64,000 nucleotides of DNA from Roseivirga misakiensis. Its GTDB lineage: Bacteria > Bacteroidota > Bacteroidia > Cytophagales > Cyclobacteriaceae. The notes under the pieces are model-generated. The model saw nothing but the letters and a program-made list of their open reading frames with translations. It was not told where the DNA came from and ran no database searches. Numbering within the stretch: position 1 is the first letter of the stretch; every line of letters starts with the position of its first letter. This document shows positions 35,686 to 45,700 of the stretch, piece by piece. The position numbers were made by a program, and so were the translations under genes. Where the stretch lies: assembly GCF_001747105.1 (NCBI RefSeq), contig NZ_MDGQ01000003.1:310001-374000 (forward strand). Reading direction: 5' to 3'.

Positions 35686-36021
35686 ATGAGCGAACAATCA
35701 CTCGGGTCACTTGAAGAAACCATATTGGTCATCGTTTTGATGAAGGAGAAATGTCATGGTGTTGAAATAGCTAAAGTCTATGAAGCCCATGTAAAACAGA
35801 GCATCTCCTTACCAGCCATTCATATTGTACTCAAAAGGCTAGAAAAGAAAGGCATGGTGACCTCTTCTTTTGGAGAACCTACTCCCGAACGTGGTGGCAA
35901 AAGAAAAAAATACTATCGGGGTACCACTAGTGGCTACAGAATAGCCAACGAATTACAGGAGAGAAGATCACAGATGTGGTCTTTAGTACCAAAAACGTCA
36001 CTACAGTATGGCATCCTATAA
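35686..36021 (+). CDS. PadR family transcriptional regulator (second copy)
   Basis: The 111-residue protein parallels the regulator at 17872: LGSLEETILVIVLMKEKCHGVEIAKVYEAH, then AIHIVLKRLEKKGMVTS and PERGGKRKKYYRG as recognition helix and wing. It overlaps the following permease gene by 14 bases, a stronger coupling than in the first pair. It probably controls its own operon through the site at 35634. Both PadR proteins are short forms lacking the long C-terminal helix bundle. Confidence 0.9.
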   Translation: MSEQSLGSLEETILVIVLMKEKCHGVEIAKVYEAHVKQSISLPAIHIVLKRLEKKGMVTSSFGEPTPERGGKRKKYYRGTTSGYRIANELQERRSQMWSLVPKTSLQYGIL

Positions 36022-38587
36022 GAGTCCCCCAAGGTGGGCACTTCAACTATTGCAATATGTCTGCCCTTCCGATTTGGTCGAGGAAGTGGAAGGCGATCTC
36101 TATGAGGCATATCAATGGCGTATCTCAGAAAAAGGTCACACTTACGCCAAAAGAAAATACATTTTCGAAGTATTCAGGTGTCTTCGATACACCAGAATAA
36201 AAGTCCAAACTCAAAACAACAACATTATGCTATTTCAAAATTACTTTAAAACCGGTTTTAGGTTTTTATGGAAAACAAGAGGCTATTCTAGTCTCAACAT
36301 CCTTGGGCTTGCCCTTGGTATTGCCATCTGTTGGCTGGCTTATATTTTCGTTTCCGACGAAAACTCTTTCGATGGATTTTATCCAAATGGCGATAATATC
36401 TACCGACCGACAGCCACCATGTCAAATGGTGATCAATCTCAAAGCTTTGCAGGTTCGTCTTACATAATGGGAGATGAATTTCCCAGCCAAATTCCGGAAA
36501 TCATAAAAGGTACGCGCTACAAAAGTGGTTCTACCCTTCTCAAAGTTCGCGCAGATTTTCAGGCCGAAAGATTACACTACGCCGATCCCGATTTCTTCGA
36601 GATGTTTTCAGTAGATTTTCTAGCAGGAAGCGCCAATGACTTCACAGATCCATTATCAGTCGTTATGTCTAAATCTACGGCAGACCGTTTGGGCATTGGA
36701 CTAAATATCGGCGAACAAGAGATTACAATTTCATCGGGGGATCAGCCTGAGCAGAAGTTAAAGGTTATCGGCGTATATAAAGATTTCCCATCAAATACCT
36801 CAATCAGACCCAACATTATATTTCCTTTTGCTCAATGGGCTGCGCAAAACGAGCGTCGTACCAAAATTTGGTTCGATATAAATATGAATAGCTTCTTTCA
36901 ATTAGACCCTTCCGCTGACCCCAAAGCCGTAGCGCAAAAAATGACAGGTATCATGCCTAAAGATGAGGAGATGGGCGAAACTCAGGTTAGTTTGGGTTTA
37001 CAAGCACTAACAGACATTCACTTAAACCCGACATTCGACGCCAGTAATGGTATTGAAGCCAGGGGCGACAATGAGCTAATAACTATCGTCACTATTATTG
37101 GTGTTTTTTGCCTTTTGATCGCCTGCGTAAACTACGCCAATTTTGCTGTCGGGAATTATATTGTTCGTTTAAGGGAAGTAGCCTTAAGAAAGGTTTTCGG
37201 TGCGGAAAAGCAGTCTGTATTTAAGCAGTTTGTGGTAGAAGCATTTATATCTTCATTTCTAGCCTTGGTTGTCTCTTTAGGCTTTATCGCACTTATGCTC
37301 CCTGGATTTTCAGCCTATGCGAATAAGAGTTATGCCTTCAATACCATATTAAATATCGATGTATTGCTTGGTGGTGTGGCGCTCATGCTCTTTGTAACTC
37401 TGTTTTCTGGCATCTACCCTGCAATTCTTCTTTCGCGTTATAAAACAATCAATGGCCTGAAAGGCAAATCAAAACTTGGTGGCAGGAACTATCTCTCACG
37501 TGGATTAATTACACTCCAGTTTGCTATTTCTTGCTTTCTCATTGCAGGTATGCTCACCATGAATGGCCAACTGAACTTCCTGCTTGGTCATGATTTGGGC
37601 TATTCAGGTGACAATCTTGTGAGGGTATTTAGACCAATGCCTGACGGACAAACAAAGCTGAATTTTAAAAATGAGATCAGTGCCATAGCAGGAGTTGAAC
37701 ACATCAGTGTCGCTTCTGGGTTTAATGGAACAAACTACAGAGATGCCGATGACAACCGTATTGATGTTAGGCACGCCCGAATTGATGCTGACTACATCAA
37801 AACCATGGGCATAGAATTATTGAGTGGTCGAGATTTCGATAACGATCGACCGAGCGATTTCACCAATGCTGCCATTGTAAACGAGGCATTTGTAAAAATG
37901 GTCGGGCTAGAAAACCCGATCGGTGAACAGATCTATTTTAATTATGGCGAATTCGACAAACCAACCATTATCGGGGTGGTCAAGAATTTTAATTTCGAGT
38001 CCTTGCGTTCAGGCATCGATCCGCTCATTATGTATATGGGAGACCAATTGATGGAATACAATACCTTCATTAAGTTTTCCGAAGTAGATCAGGATAAAAT
38101 TGCTCAGATCGAGGCGATTCATGAAAAGTACTTTTCCCCATATCCATTGAGTTATGCTTTTGTGGAAGACGACATTGCCGATAGATATGCTTTAGAAGCA
38201 AGTATTAAGAAAGTAGCCCAAGTGGGTTCAATAGCCGCTATTTTTCTCTCGTGCCTTGGCTTAATGGGTTTTGTTGGCAATCAAGTCAGGCAACAAATGA
38301 AAGAAGTGAGTGTAAGGAAAGTAGTTGGTGCTAATGCCAAGCAAATTTTCTCACTTTACCTGAAAAAATACATTTGGTTGCTCACCATAGGATCGGTTAC
38401 TGGATTAGCCATTGCCATATCGATCATGAACGACTGGCTAGATAACTATACTTACAAGATTGAACTTGGTTGGTCTATAGGGGCAACTGCAATTATCGGT
38501 GTTTTATCGGTCGCAGTTCTCACGGTGCTATCTCAGCTTTATCGGGCATTTAAGGCAAATCCTATCCACTATTTAAAAGAGGAGTGA
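36008..38587 (+). CDS. FtsX-like ABC permease with PadR-linked N-terminal domain (second copy)
   Basis: The 859-residue protein repeats the layout of the one at 15188: an N-terminal cytoplasmic domain (LVEEVEGDLYEAYQWRISEKG), a helix, a MacB-like periplasmic domain, a three-helix FtsX domain (about 365-490; RLREVALRKVFGAEKQSV), a second helix and periplasmic domain, and a final FtsX domain (MKEVSVRKVVGANAKQIF). The proteins differ widely in sequence, so they are old paralogues. No ABC ATPase is encoded alongside. It overlaps padR by 14 bases and ends at a terminator. Confidence 0.9.
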   Translation: MASYKSPPRWALQLLQYVCPSDLVEEVEGDLYEAYQWRISEKGHTYAKRKYIFEVFRCLRYTRIKVQTQNNNIMLFQNYFKTGFRFLWKTRGYSSLNILGLALGIAICWLAYIFVSDENSFDGFYPNGDNIYRPTATMSNGDQSQSFAGSSYIMGDEFPSQIPEIIKGTRYKSGSTLLKVRADFQAERLHYADPDFFEMFSVDFLAGSANDFTDPLSVVMSKSTADRLGIGLNIGEQEITISSGDQPEQKLKVIGVYKDFPSNTSIRPNIIFPFAQWAAQNERRTKIWFDINMNSFFQLDPSADPKAVAQKMTGIMPKDEEMGETQVSLGLQALTDIHLNPTFDASNGIEARGDNELITIVTIIGVFCLLIACVNYANFAVGNYIVRLREVALRKVFGAEKQSVFKQFVVEAFISSFLALVVSLGFIALMLPGFSAYANKSYAFNTILNIDVLLGGVALMLFVTLFSGIYPAILLSRYKTINGLKGKSKLGGRNYLSRGLITLQFAISCFLIAGMLTMNGQLNFLLGHDLGYSGDNLVRVFRPMPDGQTKLNFKNEISAIAGVEHISVASGFNGTNYRDADDNRIDVRHARIDADYIKTMGIELLSGRDFDNDRPSDFTNAAIVNEAFVKMVGLENPIGEQIYFNYGEFDKPTIIGVVKNFNFESLRSGIDPLIMYMGDQLMEYNTFIKFSEVDQDKIAQIEAIHEKYFSPYPLSYAFVEDDIADRYALEASIKKVAQVGSIAAIFLSCLGLMGFVGNQVRQQMKEVSVRKVVGANAKQIFSLYLKKYIWLLTIGSVTGLAIAISIMNDWLDNYTYKIELGWSIGATAIIGVLSVAVLTVLSQLYRAFKANPIHYLKEE

Positions 38588-38599
38588 AAAAATGAATAG

Positions 38600-38640
38600 A
38601 AAAGGCCTTTTGAGATGTAAATCATCCTAAAAGGCCTTTT
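38600..38640 (+). terminator. Terminator after the second permease gene
   Basis: Two copies of AAAAGGCCTTTT (38600-38611 and 38629-38640) pair with each other and with inner bases GAGATG/CATCCT; the 3' arm ends in a short T run. Each copy is itself a palindrome. Confidence 0.75.
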
Positions 38641-38690
38641 ACCAGTCCAAGAAAGTAGTTATATTTTGCTTTATTTTTTCAACTACTTCC

Positions 38691-39101
38691 ATGACTACAG
38701 CCGGATACTCGGGCACTCCTCTAGCCAAAAAGCTAGGGATTAAGCATAATTTTAAGTGCCATTTTATTCACATTCCAGAATATTACTTTAACCTATTTCA
38801 AGAACTACCTGAAATAGAAGATATCGAAGCACCTACACAGGAGAGCTTAGACTTTGCCCATATATTTCTCATGTCACAAGAAGAAATGAATGAGATTGTA
38901 CCAGGAGTGAAGGACTATCTAAAGAAAACAGGGACGCTATGGCTTTCTTGGCCCAAAAAAGCATCAAAACTAAAAACCGACTTGGACGGAAATGTAATCA
39001 GAACCTTTGGGTTGGATAACGGTCTAGTCGACGTAAAAGTAGCTGCGGTCGACGATATTTGGTCGGGCCTAAAGTTCATGTATCGAGTGAAGGATAGATA
39101 A
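38691..39101 (+). CDS. DUF3052 family protein
   Basis: The 136-residue protein begins TTAGYSGTPLAKKLGIK and contains LWLSWPKKASKL and the end VDDIWSGLKFMYRVKDR, the pattern of the DUF3052 family. Its function is not known; a cytoplasmic protein with no signal or helix. The next gene follows 23 bases later. Confidence 0.82.
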   Translation: MTTAGYSGTPLAKKLGIKHNFKCHFIHIPEYYFNLFQELPEIEDIEAPTQESLDFAHIFLMSQEEMNEIVPGVKDYLKKTGTLWLSWPKKASKLKTDLDGNVIRTFGLDNGLVDVKVAAVDDIWSGLKFMYRVKDR

Positions 39102-39112
39102 ACTTCCTTTGC

Positions 39113-39120
39113 TAATTTTG
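39113..39120 (+). promoter_or_regulatory. -7 box very close to the next start
   Basis: TAATTTTG is a full TAnnTTTG match only 4 bases before ATG 39125. If used, the message would begin at or near the start codon (leaderless), or it belongs to another transcript. Confidence 0.3.
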
Positions 39121-39124
39121 CATC

Positions 39125-39490
39125 ATGCAAAACGATCCGGAATTAAATGGCAAATATCTCGGTACCATTACAAAAGACTTTGTTTTGGTTGCCGATACCT
39201 TAAAAGAGGCTTCCTATCAGGTCCGAAAAAGAGGCTTCTCTGATTTTCCAATTTTTCCAATATCTCAAACCTCAATTCCTTTGGGGCAATTACTGATTGG
39301 CAAAAATGAGTTAGCAACGGATTTCAATTATCACATGACCTATTTGGATGAGTTCGTTCAAAGACAATTGGTAGAAGATGAAGAAGCCTTTAAAAAAGCT
39401 TATAAAAATCCTGATGAGTTCTGCTGCCTTTTTGTAGTCGACCAGACCTTTACCAACTTTCTCTTTGTGCCGTATCCAGAAGATGAATAA
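39125..39490 (+). CDS. Conserved small protein of unknown function
   Basis: The 121-residue protein has no signal peptide or helix. It reads as a mixed alpha/beta domain with ELNGKYLGTITKDF at the start, PIFPISQTSIPLG in the middle and FVVDQTFTNFLFVPYPED at the end. I cannot name a family, although the composition looks like a conserved Bacteroidota protein. Normal codon use for the window. Confidence 0.65.
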   Translation: MQNDPELNGKYLGTITKDFVLVADTLKEASYQVRKRGFSDFPIFPISQTSIPLGQLLIGKNELATDFNYHMTYLDEFVQRQLVEDEEAFKKAYKNPDEFCCLFVVDQTFTNFLFVPYPEDE

Positions 39491-39543
39491 CCAAAGTGTG
39501 ATTAAGTCGTTGTTTTAATAAACATTCATTAGATTTCCATTAT

Positions 39544-39840
39544 ATGGAGGTAGTCACCACAGAAAAAAAGGCACTAGTAAGGAATTTATTAAACAAGCTG
39601 ACAGAAGTAGTTCAAGAATGCACTTGGAGAATAAATAACACATACAGTAACGGTATTGATAACACTGTTTTAGAAATTCAAATCTTCGAAAAAAAGGTGC
39701 AAACAGGTAGAATCGCCTTTCAATTAGAAGACGGTCACGTGATTAATTACAGGTATAAAGACCTAGAAAAGAGAATCCCCATCCAGATTATGGATATGCT
39801 GTTAGATATTATTGGCTACGAATTAGATAGCAATTCCTAA
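39544..39840 (+). CDS. Small protein of unknown function
   Basis: The 98-residue protein starts MEVVTTEKKALVRNLLNKL and has an alpha-beta-alpha look, ending in MDMLLDIIGYELDSNS. No family recognised. Its last four bases overlap the end of the aminotransferase gene on the other strand. It follows the previous gene by 53 bases. Confidence 0.6.
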   Translation: MEVVTTEKKALVRNLLNKLTEVVQECTWRINNTYSNGIDNTVLEIQIFEKKVQTGRIAFQLEDGHVINYRYKDLEKRIPIQIMDMLLDIIGYELDSNS

Positions 39841-40685
39841 GCCGTAGTATTGGCAATATAATCGTCGATGTAGCGGTTAAAACGATCGATTAGTAGCATA
39901 GTATTTTCTCCTACTTCCCCGCTATCAATTTCTCTATCCCCAATTTTCACAATCGGTAAGACTTTTTTAGTGCTACTCGTGATAAAAACCTCATCAGCAG
40001 ACCATAGATCTTCCAAATAAATTGGTCCTAATTGAATTTTGAAAATTTCTTGAGCACATTTCAGAACATTCTTTCTGGTAACGCCTAACAGTACACCATC
40101 ATCATTAGTGTATAACTTACCTTCTTTAAAATAGTAAATATTGCTTCTCGATACCTCCGAGACCAGTCCATTTTGGTGATATAGCACATCGATATGCCCC
40201 TCCTCCTGCCAGCGCGACTGCACGGCCAATGCATTCGCATAATTGGTAGACTTGACTAAAGGGTTATCTCTTGTATACGCTTGCAACATTAAGCTTCCGC
40301 CTTTTTGGTAAAGTGTATGCGGTGGATCAGAGAACGGTGTATTAAGAATTATTATTTGAGGCTTTCCTGGGGTAAAACCATCGTTGGAAACTCCGCCAGT
40401 CACTATGACCTTAATGCTACTATATGCTAGCTGATTTTTCAGCAGTAAAGCTTGTACCACCTGCTTTATCTCCGGTATACTTAGTGGAAGGGCTAAATTT
40501 ATTTGTCGAGCAGAATTTACTAACCGATCTAAATGATCTTCGATGAAAATTGGAGTATTCCCTTTTGCCTTGAAGAAGTCAAAAATGGCATACCCTCTAG
40601 TCAACCCAACATCATCAATGGAGAGTTTTACGGCCTCCTTCGGTACAAATTCACCGTTGAAGTATTGAACTAGATTAGAGTCCAT
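39837..40685 (-). CDS. Class IV aminotransferase (BCAT / D-amino acid type)
   Basis: The 282-residue PLP enzyme belongs to fold type IV: FNGEFVPKEAVKLSIDDVGLTRGYAIFD at the start, the PLP lysine in LVKSTNYANALAVQSRW (Lys near 143), EVSRSNIYYFKEGKL and GVTRKNVL in the C-terminal half. Branched-chain aminotransferases, D-amino acid transaminases and aminodeoxychorismate lyases share this fold; the sequence does not let me choose. Its start overlaps the thiL stop as TAATG, so the two are coupled. Confidence 0.87.
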   Translation of the reverse strand: MDSNLVQYFNGEFVPKEAVKLSIDDVGLTRGYAIFDFFKAKGNTPIFIEDHLDRLVNSARQINLALPLSIPEIKQVVQALLLKNQLAYSSIKVIVTGGVSNDGFTPGKPQIIILNTPFSDPPHTLYQKGGSLMLQAYTRDNPLVKSTNYANALAVQSRWQEEGHIDVLYHQNGLVSEVSRSNIYYFKEGKLYTNDDGVLLGVTRKNVLKCAQEIFKIQLGPIYLEDLWSADEVFITSSTKKVLPIVKIGDREIDSGEVGENTMLLIDRFNRYIDDYIANTTA

Positions 40686-41728
40686 TATTCGTTATCGGGG
40701 CTCAAATGATTCCACCCTTGTGCTTGCAAAGCAACATGGTTACCTTTTTTGGTGATCATCAAGTTACCTTTTTCTAGATCTTGCGAGTGACCGATAAAAT
40801 GGATGTCGGCATGCTTTTCAAGCTTAGCATGATCTTCTTGCTTGATCGTAAATAGTAACTCATAATCCTCACCTCCATTCAATGCGGATGTTACTGGGTC
40901 AAGATTAAATTCAACAGCCGTTTCATAAGTCTGTCGATCTATAGGAAATTGTTCTTCGTAAACTGAAAAACCAACTCCAGATGCTTTCGACAAGTGCAGA
41001 ACCTCCGAAGCTAAGCCATCAGATACGTCTATCATGGAAGTTGGTACCACACCGAGCTCTTTTAACTCATGAATCACATCCATTCTAGCCCGTGGCTTTA
41101 ATTGTCGTTGAACGATATATTGATATTTATCTAGTTGTGGCTGCATGTTGGGGTTACCCAAAAAGGTTTGTTTCTCCCTTTCCAAAACTTGAAGACCAAC
41201 AAATGCGCCTCCTAAATCGCCAGTAACACACAGAATGTCGTTCTTACCAGCACCACTTCTATAGGCAATATTATCTTCACTCACGGTACCATATGCCGAA
41301 ACTGATATTACCAAACCGCTTCTTGAAGCCGTCGTATCTCCACCGATGATATCGACATTGTAATCTTCACAAGCCGCTCTCATCCCGGAATATAAAACCT
41401 CAATAGCCTCCACAGAAAAACGATTACTTAGCGCCAATGAAACTACAACTTGCGAAGGTTTTCCATTCATTGCCGCGATATCTGATACATTCACTGCTAT
41501 CGCCTTATAGCCTAAATGCTGTAAGGGCACGTATGACAGGTCAAAATGTACCCCTTCTACCAACATATCTGTGGAAAGTAAAGCGTACTGCTCACCAGAA
41601 GAAATTACAGCAGCGTCATCTCCTATTCCCTTCACAGTACTCTCTTGTTTTGGGTTTAATTTTTCAGCCAATCGATCTATTAGACCAAATTCTCCTAGGT
41701 CCGATAATTCTGTTCTTTCTTCTGACAT
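40685..41728 (-). CDS. thiL: Thiamine-monophosphate kinase
   Basis: ThiL phosphorylates thiamine monophosphate to the diphosphate with ATP. The 347-residue protein begins with ERTELSDLGEFGLIDRL, and shows the metal/nucleotide pattern GIGDDAAVI (near 35), LSTDMLVEGVHFD, NVSDIAAMNGKP, IGGDTTASR, VTGDLGGA, and DVSDGLASE. Length is normal. I preferred ATG 41728; a TTG at 41752 is also open. It is coupled to an aminotransferase rather than to other thi genes. Confidence 0.95.
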   Translation of the reverse strand: MSEERTELSDLGEFGLIDRLAEKLNPKQESTVKGIGDDAAVISSGEQYALLSTDMLVEGVHFDLSYVPLQHLGYKAIAVNVSDIAAMNGKPSQVVVSLALSNRFSVEAIEVLYSGMRAACEDYNVDIIGGDTTASRSGLVISVSAYGTVSEDNIAYRSGAGKNDILCVTGDLGGAFVGLQVLEREKQTFLGNPNMQPQLDKYQYIVQRQLKPRARMDVIHELKELGVVPTSMIDVSDGLASEVLHLSKASGVGFSVYEEQFPIDRQTYETAVEFNLDPVTSALNGGEDYELLFTIKQEDHAKLEKHADIHFIGHSQDLEKGNLMITKKGNHVALQAQGWNHLSPDNE

Positions 41729-41821
41729 AATGCTATAAATTTCGCTCGGCAAAGATAATGCTTTGTTTGGTTTGAGAACCTAGGCGTGTGCATGAATGAA
41801 ATTCTGACTTAATTTGTGGCA

Positions 41822-42634
41822 ATGAAAGATAAAGTAGTCATCATCACAGGAGGTTCTTCTGGGATTGGCAAGGCATTGGCCTTAGAATTTGCAAAACTCG
41901 GTGCTAAGATTGTTATCACAGGCAGAAATGAAGCTCGGTTGACTGAAGTAAGCCAAGCTCTTGAAGCCTTGAATGCACCTAACTTGTGTTTAGCACTAGA
42001 TGTCTCTTTAGAAAAGGATAATGCCACGCTGGTCGACAAGACTATTGAAAAATACGATCGTATAGATATCCTGATTAATAATGCCGGAATTTCTATGCGG
42101 GCACTGCTTGAAGAGATCGAGCTTGAGGTGTTTGAAAAAGTGATGAAAATCAATTTCAATGGCACCCTTTATGCGACCAAATATTGCTTGCCGCATATTC
42201 TAAAAAGTAAGGGAAGTATAGTCGGGATTTCTTCAATTAATGGATACCGAGGAACACCAGCCAGAACTGCCTATACAGCATCCAAGTACGCGATGAATGG
42301 CTTTTTTGAGGCACTCAGAACGGAAGTGATGCATAGAGGCGTACATGTACTCGTAGCCTGCCCTGGTTTTACAGGCACCAATATTAGAAATGCCGCATTA
42401 ACGGCGGATGGTTCGGAGCAGGGAAGTTCTCCGCGTGATGAAGGCAAAATGATGACGGCCGAAGAGGTAGCCCTAGGCATTATTAAGGCCATTCGAAAAA
42501 GAAAAAGAGATATTGTATTTACTACTCAAGGTAAATTGGCCGTTTTCTTAAATAAATGGATGCCTGGCCGGATGGATAAAATAGTTTTTAATGTCTTTGC
42601 TAAAGAACCTGACTCTCCCTTTGCCAAACCATAG
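41822..42634 (+). CDS. Short-chain dehydrogenase/reductase
   Basis: The 270-residue SDR has the cofactor site TGGSSGIGKALALEFA, NNAGISMR near 89, and the active site GISSINGYRGTPARTAYTASKYA (Ser, Tyr, Lys). The C-terminal part has a basic stretch RKRKRDIVF and a longer tail (WMPGRMDKIVFNVF) of the type found in membrane-associated or DHRS7-like SDRs. Substrate unknown. GTG 41816 is an alternative start two codons upstream. It stands alone. Confidence 0.87.
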   Translation: MKDKVVIITGGSSGIGKALALEFAKLGAKIVITGRNEARLTEVSQALEALNAPNLCLALDVSLEKDNATLVDKTIEKYDRIDILINNAGISMRALLEEIELEVFEKVMKINFNGTLYATKYCLPHILKSKGSIVGISSINGYRGTPARTAYTASKYAMNGFFEALRTEVMHRGVHVLVACPGFTGTNIRNAALTADGSEQGSSPRDEGKMMTAEEVALGIIKAIRKRKRDIVFTTQGKLAVFLNKWMPGRMDKIVFNVFAKEPDSPFAKP

Positions 42635-42747
42635 AAAAGGTCCTCAAGGACAGACTTAAAGTCTACCAAAAGTGCATTATACCGACAAAAATCTGCGCTT
42701 TAAAACGCTGCCAAAAGTGAAAATCAATTATCTCTAATTTGCTGGCC

Positions 42748-42772
42748 AATTAGTGCTAACTAATTACTAATT
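42748..42772. promoter_or_regulatory. Operator-like repeat before the large helicase gene
   Basis: AATTAGT-GCTA-ACTAATT is a perfect 7-base inverted repeat (42748-42765), and ACTAATT is repeated once more (42766-42772), ending six bases before ATG 42779. A dimeric or multimeric regulator binding here would block translation or transcription start. Confidence 0.4.
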
Positions 42773-42778
42773 TCCTTG

Positions 42779-45700
42779 ATGCAACAAATACTGAAAAGCT
42801 ACCAAAGGCGACTGACGAACCTTTCAGGTAACAACAGATCATTGTTGCTTTTGCGCTTGAATAAAGAGCAATTTCTTGATGTTCATGACTTTGACCATGT
42901 CAATGGAGAGCCCTCTTGGCAAATAATAGATCAAGTGATCAGTCGAAAATCAAAAGTGAAATTGATTCCTGTATCTGATCCGCGCGATGAAAATTCAAAT
43001 TTACTATCAACACGACTTAAACGTTTAAAACGTCGTGAGTCATTTATTTTTCAAGAAACCGGAGCCACCGATTTATATATTGGATGGCCATTTGTGGAAG
43101 GAAAATTCAATGATGGTACTCCTTTAAGAGCCCCGCTTTGCTTTTTTCCAGTGACACTTCAACAAGAGAACAATGACTGGCTAATTGTTCCAAAAAAAGA
43201 TGTCAATATCAGTTTTAATAAGAGCCTTTTACTGGCTTTTGCTCATTATAATCAGGTTGAGCTTCTTGATGAATTGGTAGAATTCACCTTTGACGGCTAC
43301 GAAAAAGACAGTACCGGCTTCAAGAATATGCTTTACGAGCAACTGAGAGATAGCCCGATCAGTTTGAGGTTTAGCAGAGAGTTTTACGCTGAAAAACTCG
43401 AGTCTTACCCCATGCAACACAAAGCGGCCTTTGAAGAGGCTAAAGAGCGGGGGGAAATTGACATTAAGATGCAGGCGGTTTTTGGAATCTTTCCACAAGC
43501 TGACTCTTATTTAGTACCAGACTATGATTTTTTAATTGATCATGTAGATGATGCAAACTTGGATGATTTTTTCGCCAAGAAGAGCTTAAATCCGATCGAT
43601 GTCTCTGCAAAGGATTTTGATCCAACGAAACACTTTCTAAACAATATCGACGAGTCCGAGACTTATACTCCACTTGCCCTAGATGCTTATCAAGAAAATG
43701 CTTTAAACGCTGTAAAAAAAGGTAATTCCATTGTCGTTCAGGGCCCTCCTGGTACCGGAAAGTCACAACTGATCTGCAACTTAGCCTCAGACTTTATTGC
43801 CAGAGGAAAGAAAGTATTAATCGTCAGTCAAAAAAGGGCTGCACTAGATGTGGTTTACGATCGATTGAAATCGGTTGGTGTTCACGATTTCACCGCTTTA
43901 GTTCATGATTTTAAAGGTGATCGGAAAGCCATATACGATCAAATTGCCAACCAAATTGAGCATACACAGACTTATAAAAAGAGTAATAATAACCTTGATG
44001 CTTTACAGCTGGATAGGGCATTTAAAAAGTCTAGCTTAACTATTGAGAGCATTTCAGACGAGTTAAGCGAATACAAAACGGCACTTTTTGACGATAGCGA
44101 ATGTGGAATTTCGGTTAAGGAGTTATACTTGACTTCGGACCCCAACAAAGATCACATTTCGTTAGTCCAAGAGTACAATGGCTTTCACTTCGACGAGCTC
44201 AACGACTTCTTACGGAAACTGGACCTATATTTCGATTATGCGTTGGTTGTAAATGCTGCTGATCACCCATGGGCTGAACGCACCAATTTTGGAGCATTTA
44301 AGCGAAGCGATTTAAAACAGATTCTTGATTATTTAGAGGAAATTCCTCAAGAAGCGACTCGCTTAACAGCTGCTATTTCAGAAATAGTAAGCGAGTCTGT
44401 CGATTTTGATGCTTGCCGAACTATCAGTGAAAACCTAGACAAACTAAAAGTTCTTCGATCGAAGATTAAGAATCAGCGTATTTTTGAGCTATTCAGACCG
44501 ATGGTTCAATTTGGGGCTGACGATGCCAGTTTACTATGGCTAAAAAACACTCGAAACCTCATTAACACCTGCTTTGAGGGTGTCGGAATAGAGCATAGCA
44601 TTCCTGCGAATGAAATAGGTGAAGTTCAACTTATTCTGAAACAGAGAAGCGATGCAAAAAACTCTTTTTTGACTTCTTTGAAATGGCGCTTTTCAAAGGA
44701 AAAGATCCGCCTCGCCAGAATTCTTGTCGCCAATGACCTTAGAGATGACAAAAACGGTCTAAAGACACTAACTGCGAAAATTGACAACAGGCTTAATCTG
44801 CAACATCAGTTAACTAAACTACGTGGCATTGGGTGGATAGACACCACGCCAAAAACTACAAACCAGCTAGAGATTAATGAATGGCTGGACGAAATGGAAT
44901 TAGCCATAGAGGCAAAAGCTTTGTTTGATTCCTTCGCCAACTTTAAGGAGTTCTTCCCTTTTAAAAACTCGTCCGCAAAAATCTTCAGGACAAAATTAAC
45001 TAACATAGAACTTGCGCTTAAGTCATTGCCCGTACAGCGTGCTGATTGGAATAGATACATTTTACCAAAACAGGTTGACCTTATTTTAGCTCATCAAAAC
45101 TTTGGAACAGCGCTCGCTCAATCCTTAAAAAAGGACTTTGATACCCTAAAATCCCTCGACGAACTTAGAAGTTCTTTGAGTGCTCAAGCCTTATCTACTG
45201 TTGACAAGCTCTTTGATCAGGAACTTTCGGACAAAGCGTCGCTCATTCAGTTATTTGATAATAGCATACGCCTTGCTTGGATCGATCATATCGAAAACAA
45301 ATACCCGATTCTGACTTCTGTTTCTACTTTAAAATTTGAAAAACTCATTGATGAATTTCAAGAAACTGTTTCAGAAAAGGCCGAAGCAAGTGCTCAAATT
45401 CTAATTCAGCGCGCAAGGGAAAAGACTTATAGTGCCCTTGAGTTTAATCGACTTAATAATCAGGTTACTTACAGGGATTTACACCATCAGGTCACTAAGA
45501 AAAAGAGAATTTGGCCCATCAGAAGGTTAATTTCAAATTTTGAGAGCGAGTTATTCAATCTTATTCCATGCTGGTTGGCTTCGCCTGAATCCGTATCGGC
45601 CATTTTCCCAATGGAGGCCTTGTTTGACTTGGTCATTTTTGACGAAGCAAGCCAGTGTTTTTCAGAAAAGGGATTACCGACCATTTTTAGAGGAAAACAA

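Noticed and set aside
41809-42165. 118-codon minus-strand open frame rich in serine
   Set aside because: Antisense to the SDR gene, which has a complete cofactor site and active site on the plus strand.
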